In this document: one piece after another, positions 52,384-61,232 of the stretch
Position numbering within the stretch: position 1 is the stretch's first letter
Layout of the letters: each line of letters begins with the position of its first letter
Notes under the pieces: model-generated
What the model was told of the DNA's origin: nothing
Database searches by the model: none
Seen by the model: the letters and a program-made list of their open reading frames with translations, nothing else
Program-made: the position numbers and the translations under genes
From: Candidatus Binatia bacterium
GTDB taxonomy: Bacteria; Desulfobacterota; Binatia; UBA12015
NCBI GenBank assembly: GCA_029248525.1
Contig: JAQWJE010000046.1
Coordinates: 31,282-95,281 of the forward strand
Direction of reading: 5' to 3'
DNA: 64,000 nucleotides

Positions 52384-54159
52384 TCAATCGATGTACCCGA
52401 GGGCGCGCAGCTTCTCGCGACGCAAAGGGTCCACATCAGCCTGCTTTACCCTCTGCTTATCGGCAATTTCACGCTGAATGCGGCATTTTGTGGCCCAAAC
52501 GTCCAGAACAGCCTGCAGGCGCGACAGCTCGGCGCCATCCTCGGCCGGCAAATCGGCCCAATTCGCAAGAGGAATCGGGGTTTTCTCGCGAGGGTCGAGC
52601 GATAGATCATAGGCGATATCGCTTTCTCTGGTGCTCTCCCTATGGATTTTGAATCGGCTCGCCGAGAGCGCCCGCATGCCCCCCGGCGCCGTCTCGGCGT
52701 AGTGGAAAGTCTCTGCCCGCGGAGCGCCCGTCCACAGAGGCTGCAGGCTTGTGCCATCGATTCCCTGCGGGACTGGCTGCCCCAGCAACTCCAGCACGGT
52801 CGGGACGATATCCTGCAACCCGACGACCTCGACCGGATGCGCCCCCGCGGGCACTCCTGGTCCGGCGACAATGAGCGGAATCCGCAGAACTTCGTCCCAT
52901 ACCCAAAACCCGTGTCCCGACGCGTCGTGCTCGAAAAAGGCCTCGCCGTGGTCGGATGTCACCACGATCAGCGTCGTGTCACGCAAACCAAGCGAATCCA
53001 GTTCGTCCAACAATTCCCCGACAAGGTCATCGAGGTGACGAACCAATTGGTCATAGCGGAGAATATCGTGATCCGCGGGATTATGCCCGGGTTCGGGGAC
53101 GCGATTCCCGACCTGCGGGGCGGGCTCATCCTGATAAAGCGAGGCATAGGGCTCGATCGGAACCCGAGGGGCATGCACCTGATAGGTGTGCACGAAAAGA
53201 AAGAATCGTCGGTCTGCCAGCTCTCGCAAGGCCGTCCGCGCGGCTGCAAAGGTCTGCGGTCCCAAGCCCGTCGGCGCGGCAATGCGCCCATCCGCTCGAG
53301 GGGTACCTTTGAACTCGAGGAAGGCATCAAACCCGCGGGCAAATCCCCAGGGCGCGCCGACGAATGCATTCTCGGTAACGGCGCGGGTCGAATATCCTTC
53401 CGCGGAAAGAATTTGAGCCAGACTCCTCAGATCTTCGGGCGGCTGATCTTCGACGTGCACCCCCCAGACCCCATGCGTGCACGGGGAGGCCCCGGTCAGC
53501 ATGGTCATATGGGAGGGCGGCGTGGAACTCGCCGGAGCCCGAGCGGTTTCGAAACGAACACCACGGGCCGCCAGCGCCGTCATGCGAGGCGTGGTGGGTC
53601 GCGCCGCACCATAGGCCGACATCCGATCCGAGCGCAGCGTATCCAGCGAGATCAGGAGAACGTTCTTCCCCTCCGGGCGGGGGGCTTCCGTATGCAGGAA
53701 ACGAGGCGCGCCGAGCACGACCGAGTCTCCCCCCTCAGCCGTGCCGGCCTCAAGTGGCCGCGCCACCATGCGAAGCGTCACTACCTGACCTGCCAGGGAA
53801 CCCGCGCGAAGCCGAAAATCCTGCCAACCAGCAGTCTCGACCCGCCGCGACTCAACCGGCAAGGTTTTCCTATCCGATGTGCGTATCGATACGCGCAGCT
53901 CCCATGATTCGTCAGACGCCGGCAGACCGAAGGAAGCCAGCAGACTCGCGTTCGGAGGGACGCGAAGGTCAGGAATTTCCCAGACGCCCGGCTGCACCAG
54001 CAAAGGCTCTTCCTCGGCAATTACCGGGCGAGTCTGATGTGCCACCTCGGCCAATCGTGTCGGCACCAGAGGTGCCCCCAGAACCTCTAACGCCGCGGCC
54101 TCGAGCGGCCCCGACAGAAGCAGAAGGACCACACACAGAAAACGAAATCGATTATCCAA
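52384..54159 (-). CDS. Sulfatase-fold (alkaline phosphatase superfamily) enzyme, Thr variant
   Basis: A 591-residue exported protein. After a signal peptide, residues about 25-155 are a beta-sandwich-like domain (LRVSIRTSDRKTLPVESRR). The catalytic domain starts NVLLISLDTLRSDRM (metal Asp). The nucleophile region reads STPPSHMTMLTG, where formylglycine sulfatases have C/S-x-P-S-R: here Thr replaces the Cys/Ser and His replaces Arg. TSDHGEAFFEHDASGHG supplies the other metal ligands. It is thus more likely a phosphoryl- or phosphoglycerol-transfer or phosphodiesterase enzyme than a classical sulfatase. It is coupled to the glycosyltransferase upstream (8-bp overlap). Confidence 0.88.
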   Translation of the reverse strand: MDNRFRFLCVVLLLLSGPLEAAALEVLGAPLVPTRLAEVAHQTRPVIAEEEPLLVQPGVWEIPDLRVPPNASLLASFGLPASDESWELRVSIRTSDRKTLPVESRRVETAGWQDFRLRAGSLAGQVVTLRMVARPLEAGTAEGGDSVVLGAPRFLHTEAPRPEGKNVLLISLDTLRSDRMSAYGAARPTTPRMTALAARGVRFETARAPASSTPPSHMTMLTGASPCTHGVWGVHVEDQPPEDLRSLAQILSAEGYSTRAVTENAFVGAPWGFARGFDAFLEFKGTPRADGRIAAPTGLGPQTFAAARTALRELADRRFFLFVHTYQVHAPRVPIEPYASLYQDEPAPQVGNRVPEPGHNPADHDILRYDQLVRHLDDLVGELLDELDSLGLRDTTLIVVTSDHGEAFFEHDASGHGFWVWDEVLRIPLIVAGPGVPAGAHPVEVVGLQDIVPTVLELLGQPVPQGIDGTSLQPLWTGAPRAETFHYAETAPGGMRALSASRFKIHRESTRESDIAYDLSLDPREKTPIPLANWADLPAEDGAELSRLQAVLDVWATKCRIQREIADKQRVKQADVDPLRREKLRALGYID

Positions 54160-55393
54160 CCCAGGCCTCCAGAACTCGTGCCAGCAAGCCGCGGGCCTCC
54201 GGCCACCGTCGTTTCAGCTCGCCCATCTCCTCTGCTGACAGCCCCCCGCCGGGTACCCCGGGAAGAATAGCGGGTGCATCGAGCTGCTCGAGCCGGTATC
54301 CGGAGGTCAGCAAGCGCATCGAGAAATCCGCGGCACTCGCGTTGTCCCCCAGACGCTCCTCGAGGCCGCCGACCCGGAGAAAGACCCGGCGGCGAATCAG
54401 CATCCCGTTAAAGGACATCCGAGAGAGTCGCTCCGTCTCCCCCGCCTCCTCAGCGCCCTCGGCCAGACCCAGTGCGCCGATTTGCCGATCTCCGTATATC
54501 GCGCGCAGTCCTGCCTCCAGCCAATCGGTTCCGGTCGGCAATTGTCCTGATCGCAGGAAGACCAGAACTTCGGTCGACGAGGCGCGGACCGCCATCGCGA
54601 GCCCCGACATCGACGGACCTCGGGGGTCGCGGACCAGGGAAATTTCACCCGCAGTCTCGCGCCCGAGAAGCTCCGCAAAGCCCGCGCCTTCCTCGGGATC
54701 AATCACCACTGCGATATCATAGGCCGCAAGCCCGCGAGCCTCGCGCAGCTCCTGGATCGTCTCCTCGAGGCGCGAGCGATCCTTTGCCGCATCCACAACG
54801 ATGGCAAGGCTCGCCTTCTCGAGAACGGAAGGGAGGTGAGCGCCCGCATCTTCGGCTTGCGCAAAATCGTGGATCAGACGAAGACGCTCGCTGGTATCGG
54901 CGAGCAATCGGGTCGTAGCCCGATCGGCAGCCACAAGATCCTGCGCGACCCGGACCAATGCGCGCTCGTCATCAGGATGAAAGGCGCGCTCCGGGCCCGC
55001 GAAAAGGATCGGCGCGGGCTTGTCGTAGATCACCCGGGCGCCTGCGGCAGCGGCCTCACGCGCAAAGGCCACACACTCAGGCGCTGGCAAAAGGATCAGC
55101 ACACGCAACCGCGCGTCGGAGCGGCTCAACCAATCGCGCCAGACCGCAATGCCGAACGAAACCCGCTCAGCGGGAACCGGCGGCGCCTCGAGCTCCTCGG
55201 GGGCACTCCAGAAGAGAACCCGGCCCGGAGCCTCCAGACCGGATAACCATCCCCGGGCCCGGAGCGAGACCTCCCGGCAGGGCGCAAGGACCAGCCATTC
55301 TTCGGGCACCACCTCTCTAGGAACCGAGGGCTCGTGAACTTCCTTCGCCCCGCCGTCTCGGAACCGGAGCCGCCGCCACCAACTCCCGCTCAT
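54152..55393 (-). CDS. Two-part glycosyltransferase-like protein
   Basis: A 413-residue protein without signal peptide or membrane helix. The N-terminal 180 residues look like a partial GT-B-type Rossmann domain (VPEEWLVLAPCREVSLRA, LRVLILLPAPECVAFAREA). The C-terminal 220 residues resemble a GT2 (GT-A) domain: SLAIVVDAAKDRSRLEET, VRDPRGPSMSGLAMAV, LVFLRSGQLP in place of the DXD region, and FLRVGGLEERLGDNASAADFSMR as acceptor segment. The metal motif is not canonical, so activity is uncertain. It overlaps its neighbours by 4 and 8 bp within the glycan operon. Confidence 0.72.
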   Translation of the reverse strand: MSGSWWRRLRFRDGGAKEVHEPSVPREVVPEEWLVLAPCREVSLRARGWLSGLEAPGRVLFWSAPEELEAPPVPAERVSFGIAVWRDWLSRSDARLRVLILLPAPECVAFAREAAAAGARVIYDKPAPILFAGPERAFHPDDERALVRVAQDLVAADRATTRLLADTSERLRLIHDFAQAEDAGAHLPSVLEKASLAIVVDAAKDRSRLEETIQELREARGLAAYDIAVVIDPEEGAGFAELLGRETAGEISLVRDPRGPSMSGLAMAVRASSTEVLVFLRSGQLPTGTDWLEAGLRAIYGDRQIGALGLAEGAEEAGETERLSRMSFNGMLIRRRVFLRVGGLEERLGDNASAADFSMRLLTSGYRLEQLDAPAILPGVPGGGLSAEEMGELKRRWPEARGLLARVLEAWVG

Positions 55394-56454
55394 GAGGAGG
55401 GCCCTTTCGACAGTCCACCCCAGGGGCCGGGCCGCAAGAGCTCGGGGCTGTCCGTAAAGAATTCATTCAATCGAGGTTCCGAGGCCAGCTCATCCCCGGC
55501 TTCCCGGATCTCGATCGCCAATTCGCAGGCGAAGGGTCGCACTTGCGGCAAGCCGGAATCCACCAAAGCCAGCAGTAAAAGCCGCAAGGCTTCGCCCGCA
55601 CTCGCGCCCGCCGATTCGATCCGTTCCCGCCAACCGGCAAGACCATCTCTGCGCAGAGCCCGAACCAAAGCCAGCGCTCGCTCGCCTTCGCTCGCGCTCG
55701 TTACGGCACCGCTTTGATTGGCGCCGTGCCAGCGCACCTGCACCAAACGATCGGGAAAGCGATGAAGGTCGCCGCGCGAAGCCAGGCGCAACCACAGGTC
55801 GTAGTCCTGAGCGATGCGCATCGAGGGATCGAAGCCCCCGGCCTCAAGCGCCGCCTCTCGCGAGAATAAACCACAGGGCGCCGAAAGGCAGTTGCGATCC
55901 AGCAAATCGATCGCCACCTGAGGGCCCGTGGCGGTGGGCATATCAAACCATGCCTGAGGAGCGGGGTCCGGTAGCGACCGTAAATCCGCATCCACGACCT
56001 CGGGTAGACAGAACGATGCGACGCTGCCCGCCGCCGCGGCCAATTGCCTTGCCAGGCAGCCGGGCAAGAGGCGGTCGTCCGAGGGAAGGAATTTCACCCA
56101 GCGTCCGCGAGCCTCGGAGAGAGCCCGATTCAGAGCACGCGAGAGCCCCCGGTTTTCTTGTAAAAACACCCGTAAACGAGGGTCTTCGACCGCCTGAATC
56201 CGGGCCGGAGAGCCATCGGTTGAACCATCGTCGACGACGATGACCTCGAGCGAAACGCCCTCCTGCAACAGGCAGCTCCGAATCGCCCCCTCGACGAACA
56301 ACGCGTGATTGTAGCTCGAGACCAGAACACTGATATCCGGCCCTGGCTGGTTGGCGTCCTTTTGCACATATTGGTTTTGGCAGACTCGGCGACACCATGC
56401 ATACGAACGCCACAGAAGTCTCTCAGGATCGCGCGGGTTCGCGGCTCTGCCCAC
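55390..56454 (-). CDS. Glycosyltransferase family 2
   Basis: A 354-residue GT-A enzyme: ISVLVSSYNHALFVEGAI, VIVVDDGSTDGSPARI, ENRGLSRALNRAL and the DXD-like KFLPSDDRLLPG. GLFSREAALEAGGFDPSM and IAQDYDLWLRLASRG mark the acceptor side, typical of enzymes building O-antigen-like chains. The start is uncertain: GTG at 56454 or GTG at 56367, where the conserved domain begins. Neither has a strong RBS. It overlaps the downstream gene by 4 bp. Confidence 0.92.
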   Translation of the reverse strand: MGRAANPRDPERLLWRSYAWCRRVCQNQYVQKDANQPGPDISVLVSSYNHALFVEGAIRSCLLQEGVSLEVIVVDDGSTDGSPARIQAVEDPRLRVFLQENRGLSRALNRALSEARGRWVKFLPSDDRLLPGCLARQLAAAAGSVASFCLPEVVDADLRSLPDPAPQAWFDMPTATGPQVAIDLLDRNCLSAPCGLFSREAALEAGGFDPSMRIAQDYDLWLRLASRGDLHRFPDRLVQVRWHGANQSGAVTSASEGERALALVRALRRDGLAGWRERIESAGASAGEALRLLLLALVDSGLPQVRPFACELAIEIREAGDELASEPRLNEFFTDSPELLRPGPWGGLSKGPSS

Positions 56455-56501
56455 CGCCGGGCCGGCATTTGCCGCAAAGGTCGGAGCTCGATCCAGTCGA
56501 C

Positions 56502-57647
56502 TCAGTCGGTCGCGGTATCCCGGATCGCGCCGACAACGATATCCACCATCGGCTCCCAGGACGCGGCTGCCGAAGCAGCGGTAATCGACGCGTCGGAGAA
56601 TTTCTTGCCGTCGAGAACCTCGCGCAGGGCCTCCCCCAGAGCCAGCGGCTGATTCGCAGGAACCACCCTCCCGTTCTCGCCGTCACGAATCGCTGCGGCG
56701 ACCGCACCCACATCGGTCGCGATCACCGGACGACGATTGGCGAATGCCTGCGGCACGACGCCCGACTGGGTGCCCTCCCGATAAGGCAAAACCACGACGG
56801 TCGATGCTGCAAAATATCTCGCGGCCTCGGCCTCGGAAACAAAGTCGTCGACGACCTCGACCTGTGAGGCCAGCCCCGCCGATTCGATATAAGACATTGC
56901 GGGTGCGCGATCGTAATACCACTCGCCAACAATCAAGGCTCGCCATGGCCGGGCATGCCCTCCCAATGGAGCGAGTGCCTCGAGAAGGACTTCCACGCCC
57001 TTGTAGCGACGAACGTGACCAAAGAACAAGAATACGATCGCTTCAGCATCGATCGCCAACGAGGTACGTGCTTCGGCTGACGTCAGCCTCTCCCCGGCCT
57101 CGGGGGCGGGATGCTCGACAGTCTCGATCGGACCCGAGACGCCCAGATCCCGCAGCGTGCGCGATTCGCTTGCGGCGTGAGCAAGGCAGAGGTCCCCCGA
57201 TTCGTAGCCAAGGCTTGCCAGTGGTCCCCAGAGCCACGCCGGGCCATCATGTGGCCGCGCATTATGCACCATCCACACGATCCGAACACCCGCTCTGCGC
57301 AGGTCACGTGCCAACCAGCTCAGCGCTGGGGCAAAAAAAGGATGCCAGCGCTGCAGCACGAGCACGTCGGGTCCATACGCCTGCAGGGCACGGGCTGTGG
57401 CTTGCCAGCTCCGCGGGCCGATCGAGTCGAGGATTGCCTGCGGGGGCGGATCGCCGAGGTCGCAAACCGGATCATCCGCGTCGAATTGCGTCGTGCCCGG
57501 GAACAGGATCCCCGGATATTGGCGCTCGAAACTGAACACCTGCACCTCGTGTCCGGCTCGCCGGAGAGCGCTCGCCCAACGGGCCGTGTGCAGGGCGATC
57601 CCTCCGCGCAAAGGATGGATCGGCCCGACCAGCGCCACCCGACTCAC
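56502..57647 (-). CDS. Glycosyltransferase family 4
   Basis: A 381-residue GT-B glycosyltransferase. N-terminal VALVGPIHPLRGGIALHT is a common GT4 start (PxxGGI). The C-domain has FLFFGHVRRYKGVEVLLEAL, the donor-site VVVLPYREGTQSGVVPQAFA containing the E-x7-E-like motif, and RPVIATDVGAVAAAI. It builds a glycosidic bond in the cytoplasm, retaining anomeric configuration. It is coupled by a 4-bp overlap to the O-antigen ligase-like gene upstream. Confidence 0.94.
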   Translation of the reverse strand: MSRVALVGPIHPLRGGIALHTARWASALRRAGHEVQVFSFERQYPGILFPGTTQFDADDPVCDLGDPPPQAILDSIGPRSWQATARALQAYGPDVLVLQRWHPFFAPALSWLARDLRRAGVRIVWMVHNARPHDGPAWLWGPLASLGYESGDLCLAHAASESRTLRDLGVSGPIETVEHPAPEAGERLTSAEARTSLAIDAEAIVFLFFGHVRRYKGVEVLLEALAPLGGHARPWRALIVGEWYYDRAPAMSYIESAGLASQVEVVDDFVSEAEAARYFAASTVVVLPYREGTQSGVVPQAFANRRPVIATDVGAVAAAIRDGENGRVVPANQPLALGEALREVLDGKKFSDASITAASAAASWEPMVDIVVGAIRDTATD

Positions 57648-58906
57648 GCGGAAGCTTCCGCGGCGGCATCCGGTGAGAGCGCAGCGCGGCGTGCCACCGA
57701 AACAACCAATCCGAGAACGATGCCGGTCATCAAGCCATCCACAGGATCTCGCAGGAAATAATGCACAAGATTATGGGCGAGGATCCCGAGCACCGCGAAG
57801 CTGGCCCCGGTGCCGATGCCAGCCCACGCTCCGCTCACTCGGGCAAAGGCACCTTGCGCTCGAATCACCGGCCCGAGGAAGAAAAAGGCAACGAGGATTA
57901 CCCCCGGCAATCCGAGTTCGACCCAAAGGTGCAAAGGCAGGGAGTGCGCGTGCCCGAGAAACCAGAAACGACTGATCTCGAGAGAAGAACCGCCGACCAG
58001 CAAGGACCAATTACCCGCGCCCGCACCGAGCCACGGCCGCAGGGCAATCTGCTCCTGCGCAAAATCAAAGATGATCTGTCTCGACCCGATCCCGCCATGC
58101 GATTGAAAAGCCCATACGCCGATCAAGAGTGCGCCGAGGCCGGCGGCAAGCAGGACAGGAATCGCATCCCGACGCGCCTTGTCAGAAATGCGCATCCAAC
58201 CGGCACAGACAACAGCCCCGCCAAAAATAGTCGCCATACCGCCGGTAGAACCCGTCGCCCACGCGGCAGCGCACGCCGCAACGACACCCATAGCTGCCAT
58301 CCGAGGCAATACTCCGGCGAGGCCGGCGCCCACCAGTACCAACCCGCATTGCTCGGTAAATTCGGCAAGCCGGTTCGGGTGCCAGAAGAGCGCCTTGCCG
58401 CGAATATTATCCTGAAAATCGATGACCCTCATCTTCAGGCCGGCGGGGTCGCCGAGCGGCACAATCCAATGCATCCGCTCGGAGAATGCCCAAAGAGCAT
58501 GGGGAACAATGGCAACCACCATCGCCAGAACCAGCAGACGCGGATCCTGACTCTCGTCTGTGGCCGCCAGCCATGCCGCGCCCACAACCACCAACCATTT
58601 CAGCAACAACCCCGACACAAAAGCGGGTTGCAATGCCCAAACCGATGAGGCCACCAGCCAGATCGGAAACAACAGGGTGGCGATCAGAAAAAAACGCTGC
58701 TCGGCCAGCATTTTGACGATCGCCTCGCCGCGCCCGAGCAGAGAGCCAAGAAAAAAGGGAATCGCCGGATAGAAGTCCTCGAAAAAAGGCACCCGCCAGG
58801 GAATCAGAACGATCAGGACCGGCAGAGTCCAGGCCGGCCGCTTCCAGCCGAGAAGACCGCCGAGGAGAAACAACAGCCCGGCCCCCAACCACATCGGGGC
58901 GCTCAC
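57644..58906 (-). CDS. O-antigen ligase / polymerase-like membrane protein
   Basis: A 420-residue protein with about 11-12 membrane helices. The Wzy_C/WaaL-type periplasmic loop is recognisable by RPWLGAGAGNWSLL and the following FWFLGHAHSLPLHLWVELG, whose His and Arg are the functional residues of the ligase family. It either polymerises repeat units or ligates the finished glycan. GTG at 58906 was chosen because it overlaps the wecB stop by 4 bp (GTGA), matching the pattern in this operon; an upstream TTG at 58924 is possible. Confidence 0.88.
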   Translation of the reverse strand: MSAPMWLGAGLLFLLGGLLGWKRPAWTLPVLIVLIPWRVPFFEDFYPAIPFFLGSLLGRGEAIVKMLAEQRFFLIATLLFPIWLVASSVWALQPAFVSGLLLKWLVVVGAAWLAATDESQDPRLLVLAMVVAIVPHALWAFSERMHWIVPLGDPAGLKMRVIDFQDNIRGKALFWHPNRLAEFTEQCGLVLVGAGLAGVLPRMAAMGVVAACAAAWATGSTGGMATIFGGAVVCAGWMRISDKARRDAIPVLLAAGLGALLIGVWAFQSHGGIGSRQIIFDFAQEQIALRPWLGAGAGNWSLLVGGSSLEISRFWFLGHAHSLPLHLWVELGLPGVILVAFFFLGPVIRAQGAFARVSGAWAGIGTGASFAVLGILAHNLVHYFLRDPVDGLMTGIVLGLVVSVARRAALSPDAAAEASA

Positions 58907-60024
58907 GGTCGGAACTCCGCCCAAGGCTCGTCGAGAAGGATGGACACAATTCGTGCCGATGCCTGACCGTCGCCATAGGGATTGACGGCCACCGCCATCA
59001 TCTGATGCGCGGCCGGGTCCTGCAGCAGGATATTGGCCTCGCGCACGATCGTCTCCTCATCGAGCCCCACCAATTGGACCGCACCTGCGGCCACGGCTTC
59101 GGGGCGCTCGGTTGTCTCGCGCAATACAAGCGCCGGCACGCCGAGAGAGGGGGCTTCCTCCTGCACTCCCCCCGAATCACTCAAGATCAATGTCGCTCCG
59201 GCCATCAACTGCACGAAGGGAAGGTAGTCCAGGGGGGGCAAAAGATGAATCCGCTCGACCGCACCGAGTGCTTCCTCCATCACCCGACGCACATTCGGGT
59301 TGCGGTGCAGCGGGTAGACCATCTGCACATCGGGGTTTTGGTCGACGATCTGCTCCAGCGCGCGTGCGATCGACTGCATCCCGGCACCGAAACTTTCGCG
59401 GCGATGTGCCGTCACCAGAACGAGTCGGGCCGATGCGCCAAACTCCGGCAGTCCGAGGGCCGCGGTTGCCACAGCAGGCTGGCGGCGAACCCATTGCAGC
59501 GCATCCACGACGGTATTGCCGGTCACGGCCATCGTTTCCGAAGCGAAACCTTCGGAAAGAAGATTCTCGCGCGCCTGTGGAGTCGGCAGAAAATGTCGTC
59601 CGCTGACGGCATCCGCGAGTCGTCGATTGAGTTCTTCAGGGAACGGCCGGGCGAGGTCTCCGGTGCGCAGCCCTGCCTCGATATGGCCGACCGGAATTTT
59701 CCGGTAGAAGGCCGCCAGGGCCGCGACCATGGCGGTCGTGGTATCGCCCTGCACCAATACCCAATCCGGGGCGATGTCAGCGAGCACTTTGTCCAGAGCC
59801 AACAGCGCACGCGCGGTGAGAGACGCCAATGTTTGATCCGGCTCCATGAGATCAAGATCGATTTCCGGCTGGATCGCAAAGAGACCCAGAACCTGATCCA
59901 GCATCTCGCGATGCTGTGCTGTGACACAGACAATGGTTTCGACGCCGCGCTCGCGCGCCTCGAGAATCACGGGCGCCATCTTGATAGCCTCGGGCCGCGT
60001 CCCCAAAACGACCAGAATTTTCAT
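58903..60024 (-). CDS. wecB: UDP-N-acetylglucosamine 2-epimerase (non-hydrolysing)
   Basis: A 373-residue enzyme interconverting UDP-GlcNAc and UDP-ManNAc. The N-terminal VLGTRPEAIKMAPVI, QGDTTTAM, HIEAGLRTGD, PEELNRRLAD, VTAHRRESFG and SDSGGVQEEAP are all diagnostic of WecB/MnaA. All expected catalytic residues are in place. It supplies UDP-ManNAc, a precursor of ManNAc or ManNAcA in surface glycans. No WecC dehydrogenase is in the window. It overlaps the Wzt gene upstream and the ligase gene downstream by 4 bp. Confidence 0.97.
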   Translation of the reverse strand: MKILVVLGTRPEAIKMAPVILEARERGVETIVCVTAQHREMLDQVLGLFAIQPEIDLDLMEPDQTLASLTARALLALDKVLADIAPDWVLVQGDTTTAMVAALAAFYRKIPVGHIEAGLRTGDLARPFPEELNRRLADAVSGRHFLPTPQARENLLSEGFASETMAVTGNTVVDALQWVRRQPAVATAALGLPEFGASARLVLVTAHRRESFGAGMQSIARALEQIVDQNPDVQMVYPLHRNPNVRRVMEEALGAVERIHLLPPLDYLPFVQLMAGATLILSDSGGVQEEAPSLGVPALVLRETTERPEAVAAGAVQLVGLDEETIVREANILLQDPAAHQMMAVAVNPYGDGQASARIVSILLDEPWAEFRP

Positions 60025-61220
60025 GCTGGCTCCTGTGGCAGAAAACGGTGTGGCAGGCCGACCAGCCCACGAGGCCCCGGCGGTATTTCGCCCTGCACAC
60101 GAAACTCGATTTGGACAGTATCGTACAGACGCGTTCCGGTCTCATCGAGAGCATGGGCGCGCAATCGATAGCCTCCGGGCAGCAGCGGCAGATCCGGAAA
60201 GCTCAGCTCGAACCGGTAGAGGCCGGGCGCAATCTTTTCGGGCTGCACCCCGTCCATATCACTGGCGACGCCGTATACCGGGACGAGTTCTGCCGTCGTG
60301 ATCCCCAAAAAGACATTCGGAACACCAGCCGGCGCTGCCACATCAATTGATATGCGCGCGGCGCTCCCGGCGGGCAGCTCGTGGCACTCGCTCCCCGCTG
60401 TGTCGCGCAGAGACAAGCGGGTCACCTCAAACGGCAACCCGGACTTCGTGCCGCTGTCGTGTTCTACCCCCGCAGCCGCGGAGTCGTCGTTATCGATGGC
60501 CCCCAACGACTCCCGGTAGGCCCGGACCACGTCTGCGGTTTCACCAAGCGCCGCAGTCTCTCCATTCTCCAACCAGAGGGCTCGACGACAGAGGCGTCCT
60601 ATTTGGCCGAGGTCGTGCGAACAGAGAACCAGAGTCCCGCCGCCAGCGAGGAACGCATCGAACCAACGCTCACATCGGTTTTGAAATTCGGCATCCCCGA
60701 CCACCAGAACTTCGTCGGTAATCAGAATCTCGGGTTGCAGAACCGAGACAGTCGCAAACGCGAGCCGCAGCCGCATTCCATCGGAGTAGGTCCGGATGGG
60801 GTCCTCAAAGCGATCCGCCAACCCGGAGAACTCGCGCACGGCAGACAACTGCCCGCTCGCAGCCCGCCGCGACATCCGCAAATAGAGCGACAGCATGCTC
60901 TCGGCGTTTTGACGACCCGTCTCGAGCGGGTGAAACCCCGTGCCGAGGTCAAGCAGACTGGCAACACGCCTTTGTGTCTCGACCGTCCCTTGCGTGGGTT
61001 GAATCGTACCGGCGAGCACGCCCAGAAGCGTCGACTTCCCCGCCCCATTGCGCCCAATCAAACCGAGCGTATCACCCGCTTGGAGCGAAAAGGAGACCTC
61101 GGCCAGAGCGTCAAAGGATCCTGGTTGCTCCGACAAAGGGCTTGCGGGTTTCGCAGACGCCGCAGCAGTGAGTGGATACCTCTTGGTCAGGCCTCTGGCC
61201 CGAAGAACGACCTCATCCAA
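60021..61220 (-). CDS. ABC transporter ATPase for polysaccharide export, Wzt-like (2)
   Basis: A 399-residue protein with ATPase domain and C-terminal beta-sandwich. Walker A is GRNGAGKST, the signature YSDGMRLRLAFA and Walker B ILITDEVLVVGD. An insertion of about 20 residues (TAAASAKPASPLSEQ) follows the first strand. The Wzt C-terminal domain (about 265-399) shows FEVTRLSLRDTAG, then YRFELSFPDLPLLPGGYRL. It is distinct from the Wzt at 38963 and has no adjacent permease, so it either shares the Wzm at 40141 or partners with one elsewhere. It is 12 bp downstream of the parvulin-like gene. Confidence 0.93.
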   Translation of the reverse strand: MDEVVLRARGLTKRYPLTAAASAKPASPLSEQPGSFDALAEVSFSLQAGDTLGLIGRNGAGKSTLLGVLAGTIQPTQGTVETQRRVASLLDLGTGFHPLETGRQNAESMLSLYLRMSRRAASGQLSAVREFSGLADRFEDPIRTYSDGMRLRLAFATVSVLQPEILITDEVLVVGDAEFQNRCERWFDAFLAGGGTLVLCSHDLGQIGRLCRRALWLENGETAALGETADVVRAYRESLGAIDNDDSAAAGVEHDSGTKSGLPFEVTRLSLRDTAGSECHELPAGSAARISIDVAAPAGVPNVFLGITTAELVPVYGVASDMDGVQPEKIAPGLYRFELSFPDLPLLPGGYRLRAHALDETGTRLYDTVQIEFRVQGEIPPGPRGLVGLPHRFLPQEPA

Positions 61221-61232
61221 AACGGAGGCCGC

